The notes beneath the pieces were generated by a model. That model did no database searches, was not told the DNA's origin, and worked only from the letters and a program-made list of their open reading frames with translations. Made by a program: the position numbers and the translations under genes. Shown here in pieces: positions 1 through 7,592 of a stretch of DNA of 64,000 nucleotides (its first letter is position 1; each line of letters starts with the position of its first letter). Location of the stretch: the NCBI RefSeq assembly GCF_002127265.1, contig NZ_NFUU01000001.1, positions 2,364,040 to 2,428,039 on the forward strand, given 5' to 3'. The stretch comes from Hydrogenophaga sp. IBVHS1 (lineage in GTDB: Bacteria; Pseudomonadota; Gammaproteobacteria; Burkholderiales; Burkholderiaceae_C).

Positions 1-1
1 A

Positions 2-142
2 ATGAAGGGCCACGCGTTACACCGAACAGACCCGGCAGACGGGGCGGTGACATATTGGGCCGAACGTTGCGGACTGGTGCGCTACCTGCCCACCATTGAC
101 ACGGCGCGGCGATTCCTGGAGCAGATTGGGGGGCGGCTGTGA
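2..142 (+). CDS. Small island hypothetical protein (possibly 3' end of a longer gene)
   Basis: An open frame encodes 46 residues ending ...EQIGGRL, beginning with an ATG at base 2. Because the window begins one base earlier, it cannot be told whether this is the true start. Its stop overlaps the GTG start of the next gene by three bases, so the two are probably translationally coupled. From memory, similar short proteins (HALHRTDPADG near the start, YLP.., ending IGGR) precede primase-like genes on betaproteobacterial integrated elements. No function is known to me. Confidence 0.55.
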   Translation: MKGHALHRTDPADGAVTYWAERCGLVRYLPTIDTARRFLEQIGGRL

Positions 143-2565
143 TTGCAGGGTCTGATCCCTCCGAGCATTTCCGGGCCGCGATTGCATCGGCTGGCCTGAC
201 ACCGCCAGACGCGATCGAGGCGGACGGCGCCATCCACCGTTTCAGCACCAGCGGCAAGCGGGCTGATGATTCGGGCTGGTATTTGTTGCACCTGGACGGC
301 ATCCCGTCTGGTGCATTCGGATGCTGGCGCGAGGGCCTGCAATCCACCTGGTGCGGCAAGGCCGACAACGAGATGACTGCGACGGAGCGCGATGCCCACC
401 GCCAGCGAGTCAACGCCATGCGGATGCAGCGCGAGGCAGAACAGGTGGAACGGCAGCGGCAGGCTGCAGCGGCGGCGGCACTGATCTTGACTCAGGCGAC
501 ACCGACGACCGAGCATGAATACCTGACGCGCAAGGGCATCAAGCCCCACGGCGTGAAGTCTGACGGCCATCACTTGTTGATCCCGATGCGGGATACATCG
601 GGGGCACTGCACAGCCTGCAAACCATCGCACCGGACGGCAGCAAGCGTTTTCAACCTGGCGGACGGGTGAAGGGCTGTTACTTCGCCATCGGAAAACCTG
701 ATGGCGTGCTGATCGTGTGCGAAGGCTACGCCACCGGCGCGACCATCCATGAGGCGACAGGGCACGCGGTGGCGGTGGCGTTCAATGCGGGCAACCTGGA
801 GGCCGTGGCATCTGCGCTGCGCATCAAATACCAGGCGCTGAAGATCACGGTGGCCGCTGACGATGACCACATGACCGAGGGCAACCCCGGGCTGAGCAAG
901 GCGACTGCGGCGGCGCAATCTGTGGGCGGATGTGTGGCTGTGCCCGTGTTCCCGGCAGGCCGACCAGACAAGGCGACGGACTTCAATGACCTGCACCAGT
1001 TGGCCGGGCTGGTCGCGGTACGCCAATGCATTCAAGCGGCGCAAGCTACCGCCATATCAAGCGGCGCATGGCCGGAGCCCACGCCCTTGCCTGATGCGTT
1101 GCCACCTGTTCAAGCCTTCGACGCGGAGTTGATGCCAGACGCGTTGCGGCCCTGGGTGATGGACATTGCCCACCGGATGCAATGCCCGCCTGATTTCCCG
1201 GCTGTAGCCGCACTGGTGGCTGCATCAAGCCTGATCGGTGCCCGTGCTGTGGTGCAACCCAAGGCACGCGATGATTGGCAAGTAGTGCCGAATCTGTGGG
1301 GTATGACGGTAGGCCGGCCAGGCGTGAAAAAAAGCCCTGCACTGGCCGACACACTGCGACCGCTCAACCGTTTGCAGGCGAACGAGTTTGAGCAATGGCA
1401 GGTGGCACACGATGCATGGGCGCTCGATTGCAAGGTGGCCGAATTGGCGGGCGACGCCAACGGCAAGAAGGCCAAGGGGCTTGCCTTAAAAGACCCGGCG
1501 GCAGCGCGTGCCTTGCTAGAGCCAATCGACGCACCCGCCGAACCCGTGGCCCGGCGCTACATCGTCAACGACGCGACGGTGGAAAAGCTGGGCGAACTGT
1601 TGCAAGAGAACCCATGGGGCACTCTCTCCTATCGGGATGAACTGTACGGGCTGCTGACCAGCCTGGACAAGCAAGGGCAAGAAGGATCACGCGCCTTCTA
1701 TCTCCAAGCCTATGACGGCAATCAGGGATACACCTTTGACCGCATCCAGCGAGGCACCGTGCATGTGCCCCGTGTTTGTCTGTCGATGCTGGGCGGCATC
1801 CAGCCGGGCCGCGTTCAGGAATACGTGCGCGGTGCCGTTGCGGGTGGCAGTGCAGATGATGGCCTGCTGCAGCGGTTCGGCTTGACGGTGTGGCCTGACA
1901 CCAGTGGTGATTTTGTCCACGTTGACCAGTGGCCCGACACCCCGGCGAAACAGACCGCCTGGGCAGTTTTCGAGCGCCTCGCATCCCTAGCGCCAGCAAG
2001 CGAGACAGACGCGCATGTATGGCGTTTTGATGCCGCTGCGCAGGCTTTGTTTGTGGAGTGGCTGGTGCCCTTTGAAATCGAGATTCGCGGGGATGACATG
2101 CACCCGGCGATGGTGTCGCACCTGTCCAAGTACCGAAAGCTGATCCCTGCCCTGGCGCTGGTGTTCGCGTTGATCGACACGCCCGACAGCGGCAACGTGA
2201 TCGGAGAGCGTGAGCTGATCCGGGCGCTGGTGTGGGGCGACTTCCTGCGCACCCATGCACAGCGCCTGTATGCGGCGGCAGTGATCCCTGAGACAGTCGC
2301 AGCGGCGGCGCTGCTGACGAAGATCAAAGGCGGCAAGCTGATAGACCGAGACGGCGTGCTGATGGACAGCTTCACCCCCCGTCTGGTGGCTCAAAAAGGA
2401 TGGGCAGGACTGGCGACCCCCGACGCGGTGCGCAAGGCTGCTGACGTACTGGCCGACTTCGACTGGCTCAAGCTGGGGCCCGGGCAGACGGTGCCAGCGG
2501 GCGGTAGGCCAAGTGACCGCTATGCCATCAACCCGGTGGCGTTGATCGGGAGTGCTGGCGCATGA
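139..2565 (+). CDS. Toprim/DUF3987-type primase-helicase-like protein of an integrated element
   Basis: This 808-residue protein starts at a GTG that overlaps the previous stop. Residues about 1-180 resemble the N-terminal region of plasmid/phage primase-like proteins. Residues about 189-245 form a Toprim-like unit with the glutamate motif CEGYATG (about 194-200) and an acidic DDD triplet (241-243), the catalytic features of primase and topoisomerase Toprim folds. From about 320 onward it looks like a DUF3987 domain, with a degenerate P-loop-like GRPGVKKSP near residue 391. Such proteins occur on integrative elements and satellite phages and are thought to serve their replication. The lysine-rich loop is not a strict Walker A motif, so ATPase activity is uncertain. 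Confidence 0.8.
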   Translation: MIAGSDPSEHFRAAIASAGLTPPDAIEADGAIHRFSTSGKRADDSGWYLLHLDGIPSGAFGCWREGLQSTWCGKADNEMTATERDAHRQRVNAMRMQREAEQVERQRQAAAAAALILTQATPTTEHEYLTRKGIKPHGVKSDGHHLLIPMRDTSGALHSLQTIAPDGSKRFQPGGRVKGCYFAIGKPDGVLIVCEGYATGATIHEATGHAVAVAFNAGNLEAVASALRIKYQALKITVAADDDHMTEGNPGLSKATAAAQSVGGCVAVPVFPAGRPDKATDFNDLHQLAGLVAVRQCIQAAQATAISSGAWPEPTPLPDALPPVQAFDAELMPDALRPWVMDIAHRMQCPPDFPAVAALVAASSLIGARAVVQPKARDDWQVVPNLWGMTVGRPGVKKSPALADTLRPLNRLQANEFEQWQVAHDAWALDCKVAELAGDANGKKAKGLALKDPAAARALLEPIDAPAEPVARRYIVNDATVEKLGELLQENPWGTLSYRDELYGLLTSLDKQGQEGSRAFYLQAYDGNQGYTFDRIQRGTVHVPRVCLSMLGGIQPGRVQEYVRGAVAGGSADDGLLQRFGLTVWPDTSGDFVHVDQWPDTPAKQTAWAVFERLASLAPASETDAHVWRFDAAAQALFVEWLVPFEIEIRGDDMHPAMVSHLSKYRKLIPALALVFALIDTPDSGNVIGERELIRALVWGDFLRTHAQRLYAAAVIPETVAAAALLTKIKGGKLIDRDGVLMDSFTPRLVAQKGWAGLATPDAVRKAADVLADFDWLKLGPGQTVPAGGRPSDRYAINPVALIGSAGA

Positions 2566-3029
2566 GTTGGCTTGAGCGACTGAAGAAAACAGCGGTAGTG
2601 CCCTGCGCCCCACCTACAAAACCTACAGAACCCGGTTTCGTAGGTTTCGTAGGCAACCCGGCGGCCCTTTCTCAAAATTCAGCGGGCGAGGCAGATGCGG
2701 CAAACGACGCAGCCCCACCGCCAGACCCCGACCTGTATTGCTGGCCGCACACCACCGCGATGAACACGGGGGAGATTGACACGTTCACGCGGCGGCTGGC
2801 GCGGTTCACGGACCAAGGCATGGGGCTGAATGAAGCGGAACGCCTGGCAGACAAGCTGGTGATGCGAGACAGGGAGGCCGATGACCGGCGGTTGTGTCTG
2901 GAGTGCTCACACCTTGCGGGCGCAGGCCGCTGGAGCTGCGGCAATGCAACGAGCGCGGACGTATCGGCTCAAGGGCTGTCGCGTGAGCTGGTGACGATGC
3001 CGCAGCGTTGCCACGGTTTCACCCCGTGA
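2562..3029 (+). CDS. Hypothetical protein with C-terminal cysteine cluster
   Basis: The 155-residue product starts at an ATG overlapping the primase-like stop (ATGA), implying coupled translation. Its N-terminal third is low-complexity and includes a repeated FVGFVG segment encoded by a near-palindromic DNA repeat (2613-2653). The C-terminal part has CLECSHL followed by further cysteines and a final C-H-G motif, suggesting a metal-binding site. From memory, comparable proteins sit directly after DUF3987 genes on betaproteobacterial elements. Function unknown. Confidence 0.7.
   Translation: MSWLERLKKTAVVPCAPPTKPTEPGFVGFVGNPAALSQNSAGEADAANDAAPPPDPDLYCWPHTTAMNTGEIDTFTRRLARFTDQGMGLNEAERLADKLVMRDREADDRRLCLECSHLAGAGRWSCGNATSADVSAQGLSRELVTMPQRCHGFTP
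2613..2653. repeat. Near-perfect inverted repeat built from four CCTACRAAA-like units
   Basis: Two 20-bp arms (2613-2632 and 2634-2653) separated by one base are inverted repeats with three mismatches. Each arm is itself two tandem copies of a 9-bp unit (CCTACAAAA, CCTACAGAA; CCTACGAAA on the other strand). The block lies inside a coding region, about 50 bp after the primase-like gene, and encodes PTKPTEPGFVGFVG. The layout is iteron-like, but no replication role is shown. Confidence 0.7.
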
Positions 3030-3066
3030 GTGCCTTATGTCCACGCGAACGAGAAAGGAAAAAGCC

Positions 3067-3708
3067 ATGAGCAAGACCAAACCGAAACACGATCCCAAGT
3101 CCCTGCCGATACCGGCAACGCCGTCTCAGACCCCCGAGCAATCTTTGTCGCGGGCGGCGCTGGTGCCTTCAATCAATGCGGCATCGGTAATCGAGGCCTA
3201 TCAGGGCAACATCATGGGCAAAGACTGTGACCTTGCGGAAATGGTGGAGTGCCTGCGCGAAACCATCAAAGAGGTGAAAGGTGGAGACCTGACAAGGCTT
3301 GAGGCCATGCTCGTATCGCAGGCCACGGCGCTGCAAACTATGTTCACCAGCCTCGCACGGCGGGCGGCGAACCAGCAACAGCTAAGGCAGTTTGAAACCT
3401 TCATGGCGCTGGCACTGAAGGCCCAAGCCCAAAGCCGGGCCACCGTTTCGGCGCTGGTGGATTTGAAATATCCACGGCAGGCGACTTTCGTGAAGCAGGC
3501 CAACATTGCCCACGGCCCGCAACAGGTCAACAACGGGGCGGCACCGCCTTACGCGACCAGTACGCACGCCCCCGCGCACGCGGGAGAAACAAAACCCGCG
3601 CAGACCGAACTATTGGAGCGACAGCATGGCGAACGGATGGACACCGGAAAACTCAAGGGAGTAGGTGATTCAACGACCTTCGCGCGATCCGCACCTGGCG
3701 CAGGGTAG
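3067..3708 (+). CDS. Hypothetical island protein, probably with altered C-terminus
   Basis: I chose the ATG at 3067 over one at 3037 because AAAGGA lies about 7 bases upstream of it. The 213-residue product is mostly helical-looking, with an alanine/glutamine-rich middle (SQATALQTMFTSLARRAANQQQ) and a segment QVNNGAAPP followed by ETKPAQTELLE.QHGERMDTG. In relatives I remember, the C-terminus continues differently after RMDT. Here the reading frame passes into what looks like inserted DNA at about 3650, adding a new tail. Its role is unknown; it is a common companion of DUF3987 genes. Confidence 0.65.
   Translation: MSKTKPKHDPKSLPIPATPSQTPEQSLSRAALVPSINAASVIEAYQGNIMGKDCDLAEMVECLRETIKEVKGGDLTRLEAMLVSQATALQTMFTSLARRAANQQQLRQFETFMALALKAQAQSRATVSALVDLKYPRQATFVKQANIAHGPQQVNNGAAPPYATSTHAPAHAGETKPAQTELLERQHGERMDTGKLKGVGDSTTFARSAPGAG
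3626..3664 (+). pseudogene. Truncated start of a gene like the one at 4438 (decoded MANGWTPENSRE, stop)
   Basis: In another frame inside the 3' end of the preceding gene, an ATG opens a 12-codon frame starting MANGWTPE. The intact gene at 4438 starts MSNGWTPE. DNA similarity extends upstream of both ATGs (GGAGC..AC.GCATG) and stops after the GAA codon. This looks like the broken 5' end of the same gene family, cut at about 3647-3660. Overlap of this start with the upstream gene fits the arrangement I recall from other elements. Confidence 0.5.
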
Positions 3709-4020
3709 CGTTGTCCATTGGTGGCATTTGGTGCAGATCACGGTTTTTGGAACGTACTGCGCTGCATTTATAGGCGGTTTGTTGGCATCTTGTGATTTAG
3801 TTGGGAGGGGTGCCACCGCCCCGCCCGCCTTTCCCTCATTCAATGTTAGAAGAACTTTTCTGGCACAAGAGCGGCAGACGTTTATCTTCCGATCCCAACA
3901 GTTGGAGACGCAAACGAGTTGATCACACTTGCCGCAGCGACGACGGGGAGCGTGCGGAGTACAACCGCATGACTCGCAAGTTGCTTTTAGTCTGCGGGTT
4001 GTCCAGAACCGAGTATTCAC
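3670..4020 (-). CDS. Cysteine-rich putative zinc-binding protein
   Basis: This 116-residue protein has about 14 cysteines. The N-terminal half reads C-x2-C-x10-C-x2-C-x4-C-x3-C-x7-C-x2-C, with an RRRCGKC segment; the C-terminal part has a second C-x2-C (CTKC) and a CARC pair. Eight paired cysteines with this spacing suggest a cross-brace or treble-clef zinc fold resembling FYVE/RING fingers, plus a C-terminal zinc ribbon. No enzyme domain is visible. Its start overlaps the stop of the upstream gene (ATGA), so the two form a coupled pair transcribed against the surrounding element genes. Function unknown. Confidence 0.6.
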   Translation of the reverse strand: MNTRFWTTRRLKATCESCGCTPHAPRRRCGKCDQLVCVSNCWDRKINVCRSCARKVLLTLNEGKAGGAVAPLPTKSQDANKPPINAAQYVPKTVICTKCHQWTTLPCARCGSREGR

Positions 4021-4277
4021 CTGAACACCTTTGCGACCTCGCAGGTAGTCCCGCTATCGAAGATGAGCTTGTTGTCGTAGGAGTAGCGCTCGTACCTCAA
4101 TACAGCATCGTCGCCATAGGTGTATTCATAGCAGTATTTCGTCTGGATGAAGAAGCCCTCGCTCGTCTTGTAAAGATCTTGATCAACTCGACGGACATTG
4201 ACTCGATACATCTCTGCACACACCGAAACCACAGTACCTACCGCGAGCAGCACCACCAACCATTTTCCTGTTTTCAT
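4017..4277 (-). CDS. Small exported or membrane-anchored hypothetical protein
   Basis: The start at 4277 (MKTGKW...) is favoured over upstream ATGs because GAGGT lies 8 bases before it. The 86-residue product begins with a basic tip and a hydrophobic stretch (LVVLLAVGTVVSV), either a signal peptide or an anchor. The remainder is a small domain with two cysteines (KYCYEY, TTCEVAK) that could form a disulfide outside the cytoplasm. It is the first gene of a two-gene unit with the zinc protein. No family recognised. Confidence 0.6.
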   Translation of the reverse strand: MKTGKWLVVLLAVGTVVSVCAEMYRVNVRRVDQDLYKTSEGFFIQTKYCYEYTYGDDAVLRYERYSYDNKLIFDSGTTCEVAKVFR

Positions 4278-4437
4278 GCTCACTGACCTCATAAAAGATC
4301 CCGACAGCAACGGATCTCCTTGGATTCTTCATCAGGAAACATCTCTGACCAATGGGAAAAGTCACGAAACATCTGAAATCTGGCTGCGTTCGTCGAGACA
4401 GCAACGAACATGGTGAAATTCAACCAAGGAGCACTGC

Positions 4438-4662
4438 ATGTCAAACGGATGGACGCCAGAACGACGGGCGCGGCAAGCGGCACTGATCCGTACATGGAAA
4501 CCTTGGAGGCAGTCCACCGGACCGAAGACATCCAGCGGTAAGGCCACCGCGTCAAAGAACGGTTACAAAGGCGGTCATCGGCAAATGCTCCGACAGTTGT
4601 CGCGCCTGGTGAGTGCCGAGATTAAAGAAGCGCGGGAACTGCTGACCGCGTTACCCCGCTGA
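4438..4662 (+). CDS. Small island protein of the MSNGWTPERRARQA type
   Basis: The product is 74 residues and basic, starting at an ATG with AAGGAG 7 bases upstream. It has a characteristic N-terminus (NGWTPERRARQAALIR.WKPW..STGPKT..GKA..S+N) that I recall from many betaproteobacterial and gammaproteobacterial integrated elements; no function is known to me. The duplicated broken start at 3626 indicates a rearrangement beside it. Confidence 0.7.
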   Translation: MSNGWTPERRARQAALIRTWKPWRQSTGPKTSSGKATASKNGYKGGHRQMLRQLSRLVSAEIKEARELLTALPR

Positions 4663-4678
4663 CCAAGGGAGAACACAT

Positions 4679-5293
4679 TTGAAATTGCCTCTACATTGCT
4701 CCGCGCTATGCGCGCTTGTCATTGCTGCGTCAACTGCAATGGCTGGGACTGTTGAACAGGCAACGGTCATTGCAGAACCTCAGATGCAGATCAAGGATGG
4801 TGCGATTCAGGGGTGTGGCTATCGCCTCAAAAGCATTCCGCAGTCCCTTGCGGGGCTTACGTCAGTCATCATTTTGGATACGTCCTTCAACATTTACGCA
4901 GAGGGTGTGGCGTTGCTCAAGGGCGGGGCTGTTCGCGTTGCAGTCAAAGCTGGCGCGCCGGGGAAGGCCGAGAACAGACAGATCGCAAGCTTTTGGATGA
5001 AGGCACAAGGCGAGAAGCCGACCAAGGCGCTGAATGGCAAAGTGATCCCGGGGGAGAATCAGGGCTACCTGCTTTACGGCGAATCAATTGCTGCTGTTGC
5101 GAAGTTGTTTGACTCAGTGGCTGACGGCACGCCGCTGACCATAGGCGTAAGGGTCAAAGGGGAAGGCATCGACCGCATCTATTCAGGCGTTGCACAGTTG
5201 TCCGACCGAGACAGAAACCAAGGTGCGGAGTGCCTGAGTGACTTGGTGAAGCAGATGGAAGCCGATCTTGAGCCCAAGCCTTCTCGCCAGTGA
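4679..5293 (+). CDS. Exported hypothetical protein
   Basis: The 204-residue product uses a TTG start with AAGGGAGA upstream. A good Sec signal peptide (hydrophobic run to about residue 20, AMA-G cleavage near 22-23) predicts a periplasmic or secreted protein. Two cysteines (QGCGY near residue 46 and GAECLSD near 185) may form a disulfide. The next gene is on the opposite strand, so it ends this element's forward run. No family recognised. Confidence 0.65.
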   Translation: MKLPLHCSALCALVIAASTAMAGTVEQATVIAEPQMQIKDGAIQGCGYRLKSIPQSLAGLTSVIILDTSFNIYAEGVALLKGGAVRVAVKAGAPGKAENRQIASFWMKAQGEKPTKALNGKVIPGENQGYLLYGESIAAVAKLFDSVADGTPLTIGVRVKGEGIDRIYSGVAQLSDRDRNQGAECLSDLVKQMEADLEPKPSRQ

Positions 5294-5517
5294 AGGGATG
5301 GTCGCTCGTGGCCCATAACTGCTGCAATGCAGTTTTGGGCCCGGTCCAGCTTGAGATCGCATGACGCCCATCGGCCACAAAGCGGCCGGATGGTCAAGAG
5401 GAAAGCAGTCGCTCAACGTGACGGTGAGCGGCACGTTGCGGTTAGGGCTGCACCGTGCCGGACTTCCAATGGCAATGTGCGGCCACTTACCGCAATGTGT
5501 CCGAGTCGGCCGACCAG

Positions 5518-6480
5518 TTAGGCATCTTCCGGCCCATGTTTGATGACGAACGCGTCGCGAAGCTTGAACACATGTGGGGGAACATCGTTCGGATCTCCGG
5601 CCACTGCTTCAGGATTGAAGCGAGACTCGCGCACTTGTTCAATGATCAGAGGCATGAAAGATTCACTTTGGCCTTGCGTCTCAGGCCCTAAGTGCGCGAC
5701 CAGGTCTAGCTCTATTGCCAAGCCCGCGGCAGCCATGAAGGGAGAGCGACCGAGAGCTTCACAGAACTGCTCGGCGAGTGGCTGAGGGAGGCCTGAAACG
5801 ATCGTTGGGAGCATCGACGGTGAGAAATCGAAGCTGACGCAGTGAGGTTCTCCCGCAAACTCTGTATTCGCGCTCGCAGTGATGAGATTGTCGTTCACTC
5901 GTCCAAACAGGTTCAGACGAGTGCCGAACATGACCAAAGCCGAGTCGTGAGAAAACCCTAGTCGGTGGAGCTTGAACCCAAAGTCGGGCGCGAATTTGCG
6001 GCGCGCGGGTTCGGCCAGATACTCCGGCGACATGTACTTCACGATTTCCTCCCACCGCGACTCGAATTCGTCAAACGCGAGATGTAAGAGAGGGTCGGCG
6101 TGATCGGTACTGAAAATTGCAAGCTCTCGGCCGTTGCACAGCGCAAACTCTCGACAACGAATCTCGGGATGAACGGCATAGCTATACGCTTGCTGAACAT
6201 GCATGGGGTCAAGGACCCCTTCATTCGGGCCCTTTGCATCAAGGATAAGAGCAGGTTTGTCCTTCAAAACAAGGGTGTAGTCAGGGATGATCGTCACCGG
6301 ATGATTGCGTGTGCCCAATCGAATGAACGGCTGTCGTAGCTTCTTGCTGCGCAAGACTCGAGCCCCGCCAGAAGGCAGGTATCCAAGTCGCGAAAGGATT
6401 GGGACGATCACCAACTCCCGAACAGAGTCCTCCTTGAAGTCTGGGTCGTCAAATGCAGCGGCTGTCAGATTCGCAAACAT
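5518..6480 (-). CDS. HsdR N-terminal-like PD-(D/E)xK nuclease-fold protein
   Basis: The 320-residue protein contains a nuclease core typical of the type I restriction HsdR N-terminal domain. Acidic residues in the first helix (about 17-22) precede PD at 66-67 and D-A-K at 81-83 (LILDAKG), then the helix with Q96 (HVQQAYSYA). The SNF2-like helicase part of a real HsdR is missing, and no HsdM or HsdS is nearby. Residues about 150-320 are an unassigned domain. The coding DNA is more A/T-rich than the downstream chromosome. A stand-alone nuclease of a defence or element-maintenance system is plausible, but this is inference. Confidence 0.65.
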   Translation of the reverse strand: MFANLTAAAFDDPDFKEDSVRELVIVPILSRLGYLPSGGARVLRSKKLRQPFIRLGTRNHPVTIIPDYTLVLKDKPALILDAKGPNEGVLDPMHVQQAYSYAVHPEIRCREFALCNGRELAIFSTDHADPLLHLAFDEFESRWEEIVKYMSPEYLAEPARRKFAPDFGFKLHRLGFSHDSALVMFGTRLNLFGRVNDNLITASANTEFAGEPHCVSFDFSPSMLPTIVSGLPQPLAEQFCEALGRSPFMAAAGLAIELDLVAHLGPETQGQSESFMPLIIEQVRESRFNPEAVAGDPNDVPPHVFKLRDAFVIKHGPEDA

Positions 6481-6589
6481 AGGTGCCTAACTCTTGGTTT
6501 ACCTGGGACAAGATTGCTCGGGGCCCGTTGCCTTCAGTCAAATACGCACCTTGCTCAACTAGAGGCGGTCAGTAGTGCGCTCTGGGAGG

Positions 6590-7225
6590 CTACGGGACGA
6601 GCGTATTCGCGGCGTTCTCTAGGGTCGTCAAGGCGTGAAGAATCACGGTCGTCCCGGACCATTGAGTCGAGTAAATGAAACGCCCTGGCGTTACGCCCCT
6701 GCACTGTGCGCCCGTAAGGTTGAACGGTGCTGCTCGGATCATTTTCGAGAAGTCGTCCCAAGCCTTGTCAGATTTGTGCGCGATGGCATTCCGTATCTTC
6801 TTCAGCTTGGTCAAGTCCTGCACCGTTGCCTGCGGGAGAACGAATCGATGCCCGGCCCCGATGTGGGCATCTGCACGACTAACGAACGTGTCGAAACTTG
6901 ACCACTCGACGAATCTCGCTGGATGGTCCGGATGGTTCAAGATTTTCTCGGCCAATCTGTAGGAGGCGTTCTTTGTCCGAAACGCCTTCACCTCCGAGCG
7001 AAGAGTTCCGGTCGCAAGCGTCGCCAGGTCCGTGGTGATTACGTCCTTACAGAACGCTTCCCAATAGGTCAACGCGCTGATGAAAAGCCCCTCGGATAGC
7101 TTGTGCACGTCTGGGAACGTGAACAGCCCCCCCCGTCCGACGCCGCTGCACACCTTGCCGTAGGCGACGCGGATGTGAGCTAATGAGTCTAGGTACTCGT
7201 CGCGAATGGCAATGGCCGTGCGCAT
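6590..7225 (-). CDS. HEPN (RiboL-PSP-like) domain protein, putative RNase
   Basis: I chose the start at 7225 because GGGGAGG precedes it by 8 bases; the open frame extends further upstream without a better site. The 211-residue protein is helical, with KLKKIRNAIAH giving the HEPN R-x4-H motif at R145-H150 next to the conserved RN and AH residues. HEPN proteins are metal-independent RNases common in toxin-antitoxin, abortive-infection and restriction systems. It is co-oriented with the HsdR_N-like gene, 109 bp upstream of it. No obvious antitoxin lies between them. Confidence 0.65.
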   Translation of the reverse strand: MRTAIAIRDEYLDSLAHIRVAYGKVCSGVGRGGLFTFPDVHKLSEGLFISALTYWEAFCKDVITTDLATLATGTLRSEVKAFRTKNASYRLAEKILNHPDHPARFVEWSSFDTFVSRADAHIGAGHRFVLPQATVQDLTKLKKIRNAIAHKSDKAWDDFSKMIRAAPFNLTGAQCRGVTPGRFIYSTQWSGTTVILHALTTLENAANTLVP

Positions 7226-7592
7226 GCGGTGTGCCTCCCCAATAGGTTTATTTGCAGCTGGCAGCCGACTGATGCAGCAGACCAATACGGGCCCATGTAG
7301 GTTCCTCGGCCACAGGAGCAGCAACGCACTCGAAAGCAGACTCTTGGTGGCGACCGATTCTGGCCGATTCCTGATTCCTGTAGTCTAGCTTCTGAGGTGT
7401 GAGTTGCGTCCCGCCAAGTTGGGATGGCCGGACGGAGACTTTCACCGGCAACGAGGCAAGCCGTCTTTCGTGGGTAGCCCACCCAATATCGGGGAACAAA
7501 TCGGGGAACAGGTGAGAGCTCAGCGATCTCTACGCCAGATTAATCAATCACTTACGGAGATTTTTGGCTTCCCTTCACCGCTCCAAATCCCT
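7226..7592. other. Non-coding stretch at the probable right edge of the integrated element
   Basis: I see no convincing gene in these 367 bases. They contain two adjacent 11-bp direct repeats (7488-7510). Composition shifts to the high-GC core style at about 7,590, where the hemerythrin gene ends. No tRNA gene lies here, so a tRNA attachment site is not supported. The element's right end probably lies in this stretch, but the exact junction cannot be seen without the left end. Confidence 0.45.
7488..7510. repeat. Tandem direct repeat of ATCGGGGAACA
   Basis: Two perfect 11-bp copies at 7488-7498 and 7500-7510 are offset by 12 bp. They lie in a gene-free stretch at the inferred element edge. 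Short direct repeats like these can be arm-type integrase/excisionase sites, but no partner site is in view. Confidence 0.5.

Noticed and set aside
7226-7592. A tRNA gene or tRNA-derived attachment site at the element edge
   Set aside because: No T-loop GGTTCRA-type sequence or cloverleaf could be drawn in this stretch.
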